A DNA stretch of 64,000 nt from an uncultured Bacteroides sp. (lineage in GTDB: Bacteria; Bacteroidota; Bacteroidia; Bacteroidales; Bacteroidaceae). A model generated the notes under the pieces. The model saw only the letters and a program-made list of their open reading frames with translations, made no database searches and had not been told where the DNA came from. Location: NCBI GenBank assembly GCA_948847595.1, contig CAQOGY010000003.1, forward strand, positions 1 through 64,000, in the 5' to 3' direction. This document shows, in pieces, positions 37,292 through 45,211 of the stretch. The translations under genes were made by a program, and so were the position numbers. Position 1 is the stretch's first letter. Each line of letters starts with the position of its first letter.

Positions 37292-38614
37292 TTATATCTT
37301 TTTATTCTGCCATTTTGCTTTTTTGAGATAAATATAACTTGTTATCAGCAGCAAGGTATAGTACACTATCTCAATCGTAAAGCAGATTTCAATTGGTGCT
37401 TTGAGCCACATTCCGATGAATATGATGTATGAACCGTAGATGATGATTGTAATTGTTTCGAGCAATAAGGCGGCTTGCGTATTTCCCGTGCCGGAGATTC
37501 CGTTGAAGACGACATTGGCTACCGACGCGATGAGCATGGCGATGCAAATAACATATACTGAGGGCACGGACTCTGTGATAAGTGCGGCTTCACTGGTATA
37601 AATGGATAACAGGAACTGTGGAAACAGTGCCGACAGCGCTACCAGTCCCAGCATGATGAAGAATGAGAACCGGGCGATTTTATTGATAAGCGGCATCACG
37701 AACTTGATTCCACCTGCTCCGATGGCGTTGCTTACAAGGCTGTTGGTGGTGGTTGCCAGTGCATTGACCGGAATCAGCAGTACGACGTAGATGCTTCGGA
37801 CGATATTGGCGATTGCCAGTTCCCGTTGCCCCAGTCGTTCTACGGCTACAAAGAAAACGAACCAGGTGGCCATCGACAGGAAATATTGCAGCATCGTGAA
37901 ACAGGAGATGCTGAGAATACGCATCAGCAATGCGGGGTCGAACGACCGCAGCCGGTTTAGCCCATATTTCTTCAAGTCGACTGTGATATATGTATAGACC
38001 AGGAAGAAAAGTATTGAAGAGGCTTCTGCCAGTACGGATGCGATGGCGGCTCCCTTGATACCCATTTCGGGCATACCGAACTTACCGAAGATTAATACAT
38101 AGTCCAGCACTACGTTTGTCAAAGCCATGACAACTGCGTTGATTGTGAGTACTTTGGTTCGTGTGATACCAATGTATAATGCTCGGAACATGACGTTGAT
38201 AAAGGAGAAGAAGAATCCGTAAATACGCCAGTCCAGGAATTCCATGGTTCCTTCGTAGATGGATTCTGAAGAGACGAGCAGCCGCATGATGTTGCCGCCG
38301 AATGCTTTGGTGAATCCGAACAGTATCAGTGCCATGGCAAAGAGAAACATGACACCCTGAATCATGACCGGGCCTACATCCGTATAGCGTCCTTCGCCAT
38401 TGCGTCTTGCAATGACAATCTGCGAACCGGTGCTGAATCCGAATGCAATGGTGAATATGCATATATAGAATAACCCGCCCATGGCCGAAGCTCCAAGGGC
38501 TACTTCACTCACGTGTCCGAGGAATGCCGTATCGGTGACGTTGATGACATTTTGCGCCAGCAAGCTGAGTAGTATCGGGTAACTGACACTCCAAATCTGT
38601 TTGTTGGTATACAT
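37292..38614 (-). CDS. MATE-family multidrug/toxin extrusion protein
   Basis: A 12-helix inner-membrane antiporter of 440 residues. The start MYTNKQIWSVSYPILLSLLAQNVINVTDTAFLGH and internal GFSTGSQIVIARRNGEG are standard for DinF/NorM-like MATE proteins, with the two-fold repeat visible at VNALATTTNSLVSNAIGAGG. Cation (Na+ or H+) and drug substrates cannot be read from sequence. A TATCTTTG box 27 bp upstream supports its own promoter. Confidence 0.92.
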   Translation of the reverse strand: MYTNKQIWSVSYPILLSLLAQNVINVTDTAFLGHVSEVALGASAMGGLFYICIFTIAFGFSTGSQIVIARRNGEGRYTDVGPVMIQGVMFLFAMALILFGFTKAFGGNIMRLLVSSESIYEGTMEFLDWRIYGFFFSFINVMFRALYIGITRTKVLTINAVVMALTNVVLDYVLIFGKFGMPEMGIKGAAIASVLAEASSILFFLVYTYITVDLKKYGLNRLRSFDPALLMRILSISCFTMLQYFLSMATWFVFFVAVERLGQRELAIANIVRSIYVVLLIPVNALATTTNSLVSNAIGAGGIKFVMPLINKIARFSFFIMLGLVALSALFPQFLLSIYTSEAALITESVPSVYVICIAMLIASVANVVFNGISGTGNTQAALLLETITIIIYGSYIIFIGMWLKAPIEICFTIEIVYYTLLLITSYIYLKKAKWQNKKI

Positions 38615-38640
38615 AATTAAGGGATTAAGTTTACAGTTTG

Positions 38641-38648
38641 CAAAGATA
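38641..38648 (-). promoter_or_regulatory. -7 promoter box for the MATE gene
   Basis: TATCTTTG on the minus strand, 27 bp before the start codon. Confidence 0.5.
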
Positions 38649-38757
38649 ACGCTTTATTTCGATTCGGGAGTAACGGGGTAGATGAAAACTATTTCCGGTT
38701 GACATCATGCCGGACGATGGTTTCGGGTAGTTCTTGTGTCAGCCGCATAATACGGAA

Positions 38758-38800
38758 GAAAAAAAGAGAGCGAAGATTTTCTTGTAATCTCCGCTCTTTT
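38758..38800. terminator. Terminator after the orphan sulfatase
   Basis: A 12-bp stem with one mismatch (38767-38778 with 38786-38797) has T runs on both sides. On the minus strand it lies just past the sulfatase stop at 38807. Confidence 0.7.
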
Positions 38801-38806
38801 TTTATT

Positions 38807-40273
38807 TTATTTTCTTTTGAGAATCTCACGTGCTCCGGGACCTTCGTGATTCGGATAGCCGGGGCTGTGGTTTCTGCACCGCGGGTCAGCGTCTACTTTC
38901 AGGCTACGGTAATCGTCATTTGTACGGGTGATGTAGTCGTCGAGCATTGCACGGTGTTCTGCGAGAACCTTGGAGTATTTAGGGTCTTTGGCAAGATTCT
39001 TACGTTCTCCCGGGTCTTTCTTCATGTCGTAGAGTTCTTCTCCGTTACCTTCCAGATAGTGGGTGTATTTGTATCTTGGGCCACGTACCATGCGTCCCGG
39101 GGTAGTTATGTATTCATATTCGCTATGCCATTCGGAAACGGCATACGGGTGGGTTTTCGTTTGTTTCTCTCCTTTTAATGTAGGGGCAAGGCTGATTCCT
39201 GCTTTCTCTGCCGGAACGGAAATACCTGCCAGGTCGCAAAGAGTAGGCAGAAGGTCTATCGTGGGCTGTGTGAGCAGGTGGTCTACCGGCTTTTTCTGTT
39301 GTTTGATGCCGGGGCCTGCAAAGATGAACGGAACATTTGTCATTTCATCATAGAAGCTGATATGCTTGGTTACCATACGGTGTGAAGCCATTCCGTCACC
39401 GTGATCGGCTAAGATGACTACGATGGTATTCTTTCCGGCGGGTGTGGAGTAGAGTGCTTTCAATACGCTATCTACCTGTTTGGATACCATTTTCGTATAG
39501 TGTTGGAAAGCGGCAATGTAGTGGCGGTAGTTTTCTTCGCTCCAATGGGAAGCCTGCGTCATGCGGCGGTGACTGCAACAGATATACTGTACGGGAGTAG
39601 GGATACTGCTCCAGTCCTCGACATCAAAGTTGGCAGGCAGTTCGGGAAGAGTACCGCTAATCGGACGGTCGGTATGTACACCTTCGTTTGCTCCTACAAA
39701 TCCGCAGATGTTATGTGGGTTTTGAAAATCGGCAATGCAAATGAAAGGCTCCTCCGGCGGATTGCTCAGATAGGCTACTACGTCTTCACAGGTTCCTACA
39801 TCCAGGAAACTGTCATTGTTGACAGGAAATTCAGGGTCGGTGAACGGTTTGGCTACCGGTTCTTTATGTTTGAATCCTCTTAACGAACCCATGTCATGAG
39901 TCTTTCCGAAGTGTACGGCTTCGTAACCGTTCTCGGAGAAAAGGCTTCCTAATGTCGGAACATTTTCCGGTATACTTGTGTTGATGGGCTCACTGGAATT
40001 GGAGCGTACATTGGTTTGATGAGGCATCATGCCGCTCCATAAGGCTGCGCGTGAAGGTTGGCTGAGGGGGCAGCCTACATAAGCATTGGAGAAGATAACT
40101 CCCCTTGAAGCGACTTCGTCCATAGGAAGGGTGCAACCTTGTGTATGTCCGTAAGCGCCTACGACGCGTTGCGTTAAATGGTCGCATTGGATAATCAGGA
40201 AATTCGGCTTTTCTTGTGCCTGGGCTGCTATGCCGCATAGGGCTAAACCCATAAAAGGATAAATCGTTTTCAT
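38807..40273 (-). CDS. Orphan serine-type S1 sulfatase
   Basis: A secreted protein of 488 residues (signal peptide ending AAQAQ). The formylglycine motif is GCPLSQPSRAALWSG: the modified residue is serine (SQPSR), and a cysteine sits three residues earlier. The opening FLIIQCDHLTQRVVGAYG lacks the usual Asp-Asp metal pair, having QCDH instead. VILADHGDGMASHRMVTK and the terminal GEELYDMKKDPGERKNLAKD are canonical. No glycan-utilisation genes are next to it, so it may serve a distant PUL or act on host sulfoglycans alone. A -7 box (40309-40316) gives it its own promoter. Subfamily and substrate are unknown to me. Confidence 0.87.
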   Translation of the reverse strand: MKTIYPFMGLALCGIAAQAQEKPNFLIIQCDHLTQRVVGAYGHTQGCTLPMDEVASRGVIFSNAYVGCPLSQPSRAALWSGMMPHQTNVRSNSSEPINTSIPENVPTLGSLFSENGYEAVHFGKTHDMGSLRGFKHKEPVAKPFTDPEFPVNNDSFLDVGTCEDVVAYLSNPPEEPFICIADFQNPHNICGFVGANEGVHTDRPISGTLPELPANFDVEDWSSIPTPVQYICCSHRRMTQASHWSEENYRHYIAAFQHYTKMVSKQVDSVLKALYSTPAGKNTIVVILADHGDGMASHRMVTKHISFYDEMTNVPFIFAGPGIKQQKKPVDHLLTQPTIDLLPTLCDLAGISVPAEKAGISLAPTLKGEKQTKTHPYAVSEWHSEYEYITTPGRMVRGPRYKYTHYLEGNGEELYDMKKDPGERKNLAKDPKYSKVLAEHRAMLDDYITRTNDDYRSLKVDADPRCRNHSPGYPNHEGPGAREILKRK

Positions 40274-40308
40274 TCTTGGTTAGAATTTAAGTGATGTTGA
40301 TTTTGAAG

Positions 40309-40316
40309 CAAAAGTA
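40309..40316 (-). promoter_or_regulatory. -7 promoter box for the orphan sulfatase
   Basis: TACTTTTG on the minus strand, 35 bp before the start codon at 40273. Confidence 0.5.
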
Positions 40317-40393
40317 GGAAAAAAGGGGATGTAAAAAAGGGTAGGGGAGTAGTTTTGGACGCAATTGACAGTAATTTGTACAAAAATGAAATA

Positions 40394-40448
40394 TTGAAAA
40401 AGAGAATGGTGGCCAAACTGCGATTCTCTCACAGTATGACCACCATTC
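40394..40448 (-). terminator. Terminator of rho
   Basis: GAATGGTGG (40404-40412) pairs with CCACCATTC (40440-40448). On the minus strand the stem is followed by CTCTTTTTC. It lies 22 bp past the rho stop. Confidence 0.6.
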
Positions 40449-40470
40449 ATCGTTTATTGTTTTCCGTTGA

Positions 40471-42711
40471 TTAGCTGTTCATGCTCATCAGGAATTCGTC
40501 GTTATCCCTTGTTTTCTCCAGACGGTCTTTTACGAAATCCATTGCTTCAATCGGATTCATGTCGGCAAGGTATTTGCGTAATATCCACATGCGGTCGAGA
40601 GTTGTCTTGTCAAGCAGCAGGTCGTCGCGACGAGTACTGGATGCAGTGATGTTGACTGCCGGGAAGATACGCTTGTTTGACAGGTTGCGGTCGAGCTGCA
40701 ACTCCATGTTACCCGTACCCTTGAATTCTTCGAAGATAACTTCGTCCATCTTGGAACCGGTATCAATCAGGGCCGTGGCGATGATAGTCAGTGAACCGCC
40801 GTTCTCGATGTTACGTGCGGCACCGAAGAAACGTTTGGGCTTGTGCAGTGCGTTAGCGTCGACACCACCGGAAAGTACTTTACCGGATGCCGGAGAAACT
40901 GTATTGTATGCACGTGCAAGGCGAGTGATAGAATCGAGGAAGATAACCACGTCGTGGCCACATTCAACCAGGCGTTTGGCTTTTTCCAATACGATACCTG
41001 CGATTTTTACGTGGCGTTCTGCCGGTTCGTCGAAAGTAGAAGCGATAACTTCCGCGTTAACGCTGCGCGCCATGTCGGTTACTTCTTCAGGACGTTCGTC
41101 AATCAGCAACATAATCATATACACTTCCGGGTGATTGGCTGCAATGGCGTTTGCAATATCTTTCATCAAGATAGTCTTACCGGTCTTTGGCTGGGCGACG
41201 ATTAATGCACGTTGTCCTTTACCAATCGGAGCGAAAAGGTCTACAACGCGGGCAGACATAGAGTCTGAATAGCCGCCTTTACAAAGTTTGAACTTTTCAT
41301 CCGGGAAGAGGGGAGTCAGATGTTCGAAAGGAACGCGGTCGCGAACGAAAGCGGCGTCACGTCCGTTGATTTTCGATACCTTGACCAGCGGGAAATATTT
41401 TTCGCCTTCTTTTGGCGGACGGATAACACCTTCTACTACATCACCGGTTTTCAGACCGAACAGTTTGATTTGTGACTGTGATACGTAAATATCGTCCGGA
41501 GAAGAAAGGTAATTGTAATCGGAAGAACGGAGGAATCCGTATCCATCCTGCATGATTTCCAAAACGCCTACTCCGTTGAGGATATCGTCAAATTCGTAAG
41601 GCTTTTCGCGCTCGATAACTTTGCGCTCCTGCGGTTGCTGTGCCGGAAGGTTCTCATGAGCATTATTCTGCTGATTGCCACGCGGCATAGGCAGGCGCTG
41701 TTGGTTCTGATTCTGATTTTGGTTATTGTTGCGCTGGAAATTATTATTGTTGTTATTATTGTTACCGGCGTTGTTATTATTATTGTCACGTGGACGAACA
41801 ATACGCGGACGTTGCTGTTGAGCTTGCTGCTGTTGCTGGGATTGTTGCTGCTGCGGATGAGAAGAGGGCTGTTCAGATGCCGTTTGTACCGGTTCTGCTT
41901 TGGTAGCCTCGAACTTACCGAACAGTTCGGTAGGAAGCTCTATTTTTTCAGAAGGCAGGTCTTCGATTGGGATGAAATCATCATCGGCATTGGACAGGAT
42001 ATTGCTTTCCTCATCAATAACAGGTGCAGCTTTCTTTTGTGGCTTTGCTATTATTTTCTTTTCAGCAGCAGGTTTGTTGGCTTCTGCGGCAGGCTTGTTT
42101 GCTTCCACAACAGGTCTGTTTGTTTCAGTAACCGGTTTATTCTCTTTTTCTTTCTTTTCGGCAGGTTGTTGCACCGGAGCGGCTTTCTTTACAGTTTCAG
42201 TAGGCTTTTCTGCTACAACAGCCGGTTTTGCTTCCGCTTCTTTGGTAGCTTCCGGTTTGGCGTTTTCTACTTCTTTTTTCTCAGCAGCGTCAGCACCCTT
42301 GCGTGGACGGCCTACTTTACGTTTGGGAGCAGCAGTGTTTTCTGCTTTGGCTTCAACGGCAGGAGTTTCTTTTTCTTTGTTTGCACTTACCTCTTTGGAA
42401 GGTTGTTGTGTTTTAGCAGGAGCAGCTTCTTTGTTTTTTGCCACTTCTCCACTCTTTGTTGCGGAAACTGCCTTGTCTTCTTTTTTGGCAGGAGTTACAC
42501 GCGGCGAACGCTTTTTCTTGTCTTCTTTGCGCTCTTCTTTGAGTTTGTCTGCGGCAACTTTCTTAGTAGCTCCTACAATGGCCTGTTCATCGAGTATTTT
42601 ATAAACAAGGTCTTCTTTTTTGAATGAGTCTGCTTTTTTTATGCCTAACTCTTTGGCAATAATTTGAAGCTCCGACAGATCTTTGTCGTTTAATTGGATA
42701 ATGTTATACAT
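40471..42711 (-). CDS. rho: Transcription termination factor Rho with a long disordered insertion
   Basis: The hexameric RNA helicase that ends transcription, 746 residues versus about 420 in E. coli. The N-terminal Rho_N segment (LSELQIIAKELGIKKADSFKKEDLVYKIL) is followed by about 300 disordered residues. These are first Lys/Glu/Ala/Pro rich, then carry Q and N tracts (about 41730-41870). The core has the RNA-binding domain (GVLEIMQDGYGFLRSSDYNYL), Walker A AQPKTGKTILMK, Walker B HDVVIFLDSITRLARAYNT and LSGGVDANAL. B. thetaiotaomicron Rho has such a region and it drives phase separation needed for gut fitness (Krypotou et al. 2023, from memory). The start at 42711 (MYNIIQLNDKDL) fits Rho_N. 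Confidence 0.96.
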   Translation of the reverse strand: MYNIIQLNDKDLSELQIIAKELGIKKADSFKKEDLVYKILDEQAIVGATKKVAADKLKEERKEDKKKRSPRVTPAKKEDKAVSATKSGEVAKNKEAAPAKTQQPSKEVSANKEKETPAVEAKAENTAAPKRKVGRPRKGADAAEKKEVENAKPEATKEAEAKPAVVAEKPTETVKKAAPVQQPAEKKEKENKPVTETNRPVVEANKPAAEANKPAAEKKIIAKPQKKAAPVIDEESNILSNADDDFIPIEDLPSEKIELPTELFGKFEATKAEPVQTASEQPSSHPQQQQSQQQQQAQQQRPRIVRPRDNNNNNAGNNNNNNNNFQRNNNQNQNQNQQRLPMPRGNQQNNAHENLPAQQPQERKVIEREKPYEFDDILNGVGVLEIMQDGYGFLRSSDYNYLSSPDDIYVSQSQIKLFGLKTGDVVEGVIRPPKEGEKYFPLVKVSKINGRDAAFVRDRVPFEHLTPLFPDEKFKLCKGGYSDSMSARVVDLFAPIGKGQRALIVAQPKTGKTILMKDIANAIAANHPEVYMIMLLIDERPEEVTDMARSVNAEVIASTFDEPAERHVKIAGIVLEKAKRLVECGHDVVIFLDSITRLARAYNTVSPASGKVLSGGVDANALHKPKRFFGAARNIENGGSLTIIATALIDTGSKMDEVIFEEFKGTGNMELQLDRNLSNKRIFPAVNITASSTRRDDLLLDKTTLDRMWILRKYLADMNPIEAMDFVKDRLEKTRDNDEFLMSMNS

Positions 42712-42918
42712 ATAGTATGGTAAGTTATTAATATTTCTTTTAGCTGAATTATGGACAGCATTACTACAGCTTATAGCCACAGATATGCAAGCATACGTTT
42801 TGTTTTTTATTATGAATTAGGGATGTATGTGTTGAATCGTAGAATGTTTCAACGGGGCAAAGATAATAATTTTTTTTGGTTTCATGAACAATCAACCATT
42901 TTTTTCCACGTAAAAGTG

Positions 42919-42926
42919 TATCTTTG
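42919..42926 (+). promoter_or_regulatory. -7 promoter box for the flavodoxin-ferredoxin gene
   Basis: TATCTTTG lies 20 bp before the ATG at 42946. The open frame runs 65 codons further upstream, but that part is before this promoter. Confidence 0.55.
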
Positions 42927-42945
42927 CTATATAAAAGAAAATAGT

Positions 42946-43782
42946 ATGACAGTAAATGAAGCTTATTTAATTTATTTTTCGCCTACACACACATCAAAAC
43001 AAATAGCGGAGGCGATTGTTCACGGAACGGGCATAAAAAATATTCTTCCCGTAAATGTCACTCAACAGAGTGCTGAGGAAATCGTAATTCCCACATCTGC
43101 ATTGGCTGTTATTGTAGTTCCTGTATATGGCGGACATGTTGCTCCTTTGGCAATGGAGCGTTTGCAGAATATTCGCGGACTGGATACCCCTACTGTCTTA
43201 GTCGTGGTTTATGGAAACCGCGCTTATGAAAAAGCTTTAATGGAGTTGGACGCTTTTGCCGTTCCTCACGGATTGAAAGTGATTGCCGGGGCGACTTTTA
43301 TTGGAGAGCACTCTTACAGCACCGAAAAGCATCCGATTGCCGCCGGACGCCCTAATGACGCCGATTTGGCTTTCGCTACGGATTTTGGAACAAAAATAAT
43401 AGAAAAAATACAGACTGCCGATAGTATGGATACTCTTTATCCGGTAGATGTACGTGCCATCAGACGTCCGGCCCAACCCTTCTTCCCTTTGTTTCGTTTT
43501 TTGAGGAAGGTTATAAAGCTCCGCAAAAGCGGCACGCCACTTCCCCGTACTCCTTGGGTGGAGGATGAAAGTATGTGTACTCATTGCGGACTGTGTGTGG
43601 TGCATTGTCCGGTAGGAGCCATTACCAAAGGGAATGAATTGCATACGGATGAAACCAAATGTATCAAATGTTGTGCCTGCGTGAAAGTCTGCACCAAGAA
43701 GGCAAGAGTATATGATACTCCTTTTGCTACATTACTGTCTGATTGCTTCAAGAAACAGAAACTTCCTCAAACTATTGTATAG
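42946..43782 (+). CDS. EFR1-family flavodoxin-ferredoxin protein
   Basis: A cytosolic electron-transfer protein of 278 residues. The N-terminal flavodoxin-like domain has IYFSPTHTSKQIAEAI (FMN phosphate loop) and VPVYGGHVAPLAMERL. The C-terminal domain has two 4Fe-4S clusters: CTHCGLCVVHCP and CIKCCACVKVCTK. Proteins of this layout shuttle electrons between flavin and iron-sulfur partners; the partner here is unknown. The start at 42946 follows a clear promoter box. Its stop overlaps the end of the convergent tilS gene by 16 bp. Confidence 0.88.
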   Translation: MTVNEAYLIYFSPTHTSKQIAEAIVHGTGIKNILPVNVTQQSAEEIVIPTSALAVIVVPVYGGHVAPLAMERLQNIRGLDTPTVLVVVYGNRAYEKALMELDAFAVPHGLKVIAGATFIGEHSYSTEKHPIAAGRPNDADLAFATDFGTKIIEKIQTADSMDTLYPVDVRAIRRPAQPFFPLFRFLRKVIKLRKSGTPLPRTPWVEDESMCTHCGLCVVHCPVGAITKGNELHTDETKCIKCCACVKVCTKKARVYDTPFATLLSDCFKKQKLPQTIV

Positions 43783-45047
43783 ATAACGACACGTCGGGTC
43801 GTTTCATCAATACGAAAGCGGTTGTCTGTCCGTTCGCCTATCAACCACGCAATGCGTTCTCCGCAACAGAGTACCCACTGGCGTTCTTTTTGGCTGATAG
43901 AAAATTTGCGGTCGGTCAGATAATCGCTTACTTTTTTCTTTCCTTTCATTCCGAAAGGGATAAAGGTATCGCCAGTCCGCCATTTCCGATAAGAGATTGT
44001 TCCGTCCAGTTTGTCTGCGTCGAAACAGGCAGTTCCCTTTTTTCGTGGAATCTGAAAGTCCGAAGTATATTCTTTTTCTTCTTTGATGATTTGAAAAGGG
44101 AGTTCTTCTTTATCTTCCGACTGAATTTTTTCTAATAAAAGAAACTCCCTGTCTTTAATCACTCTCCATTCTTTACTGCTGAACTGCTTTCCTGATTGTC
44201 CGTGAAGTGAATGGACGATGTCTTTGATTTGTGCGGAGTTGAATCCCAATGGATGTAGTATTTCAAATAAAAGTGCTTCGGGTGCCGGTTCTTTTACTAA
44301 TTCGCAGATTCGGATACCTTCTGTTGTGGCTATTCTCGTTTTGGCTTCTTCTATATACCTATTATATATAGTAGCCACATCACTCAGGTAATTGCCGGTT
44401 TCTATCAGGCTGTTTTTTACGGATGGATTAATGGTCTGCATGAGCGGAAGAAGGTTGAGCCGGATTTTGTTACGGGTATATTCGTCTTCCAGATTAGTGC
44501 TGTCTGTCACATAATCCTGTCCGATACTTTGCAGGTATCGCATGATTTCTTCCCTGTTGATACAAAGTAACGGGCGTACGATAACCCCATTGCGGGGACG
44601 GATTCCCAATAATCCGGTGATACCTGTTCCTCGGATCAGGTTCAGCAGTATCGTCTCCACGCTGTCATCCTGATGGTGGGCAATTGCTACGACATCGGCA
44701 CGGCATTGGTTCCTTATTTCTTCAAACCAGTTGTAGCGTAGTTCACGGGCTGCCATCTCGATGGAGATATGTTTTTCGGCGGCGTATCGGGTAGTGTCAA
44801 AATCAATTGTATGCAGATGGATTCCATATTTCTTGCATAGTTGGCGGACGAACTGCTCGTCGCGGTTTGATTCTTCGCCACGCAGGTGGAAATTGCAATG
44901 CGCCGCTTCACAAGGATAACCTGCTGCATGAAGGATGCATAGCAATGCCACCGAGTCGGCGCCGCCGCTCAATGCGATCAGGATTTTACTGCCGGAAGAA
45001 AATAAATCCTCTTTTTCTATATACTGTTTAATCCGTTGTTGTATCAT
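43767..45047 (-). CDS. tilS: tRNA(Ile)-lysidine synthase TilS
   Basis: An ATP-dependent enzyme that converts C34 of the CAU-anticodon tRNA-Ile to lysidine. The PP-loop motif is ILIALSGGADSVALLCIL, followed by HCNFHLRGEESNRDEQFV, AIAHHQDDSVETILLNLIRGTG and the C-terminal TilS substrate domain (YRKWRTGDTFIPFGMKGKKKVSDYLTD). The length of 426 residues is normal. The start is MIQQRIKQYIEKED at 45047, and the longer frame crosses its own promoter. The predicted transcription start falls at or next to the A of this ATG, so the mRNA may be leaderless. Confidence 0.93.
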   Translation of the reverse strand: MIQQRIKQYIEKEDLFSSGSKILIALSGGADSVALLCILHAAGYPCEAAHCNFHLRGEESNRDEQFVRQLCKKYGIHLHTIDFDTTRYAAEKHISIEMAARELRYNWFEEIRNQCRADVVAIAHHQDDSVETILLNLIRGTGITGLLGIRPRNGVIVRPLLCINREEIMRYLQSIGQDYVTDSTNLEDEYTRNKIRLNLLPLMQTINPSVKNSLIETGNYLSDVATIYNRYIEEAKTRIATTEGIRICELVKEPAPEALLFEILHPLGFNSAQIKDIVHSLHGQSGKQFSSKEWRVIKDREFLLLEKIQSEDKEELPFQIIKEEKEYTSDFQIPRKKGTACFDADKLDGTISYRKWRTGDTFIPFGMKGKKKVSDYLTDRKFSISQKERQWVLCCGERIAWLIGERTDNRFRIDETTRRVVIYTIV

Positions 45048-45053
45048 ATTCTG

Positions 45054-45061
45054 CAAAGATA
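45054..45061 (-). promoter_or_regulatory. -7 promoter box for tilS
   Basis: TATCTTTG on the minus strand ends only 7 bp before the tilS start codon at 45047, leaving almost no leader. Confidence 0.55.
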
Positions 45062-45185
45062 ATAGTTTATTAAAGTATCTCAAGTGAATGACCGTTGTTT
45101 TTAGTTGCAGGCAGTGTCTTGGAATACGAAAAAGCTTGTTATTTAAAAACAATCTAAATAATTTGCATGCTCCGAAGTTATGAAT

Positions 45186-45193
45186 TATCTTTG
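45186..45193 (+). promoter_or_regulatory. -7 promoter box for feoAB
   Basis: TATCTTTG lies 18 bp before the feoAB ATG at 45212. The upstream in-frame ATG at 45167 is before this box and is excluded. Confidence 0.55.
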
Positions 45194-45211
45194 CCGAAAA
45201 TTTTGAGAGTT

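Noticed and set aside
38694..38760. Short minus-strand frame ending in RHDVNRK between the sulfatase terminator and the MATE promoter
   Set aside because: About 20 codons, with no ribosome site or match I can name. It could be a gene remnant, but the evidence is too thin to list.
41635..42627. Long open frame of 330 codons on the + strand opposite rho
   Set aside because: It is antisense to the low-complexity part of rho. Its product is a Leu/Phe/Ile/Val-rich artefact of the Q/N/K codons, with no domain or promoter.
43743..44135. 130-codon frame on the + strand opposite tilS
   Set aside because: It is antisense to the conserved C-terminal TilS domain and its product is unrecognisable.
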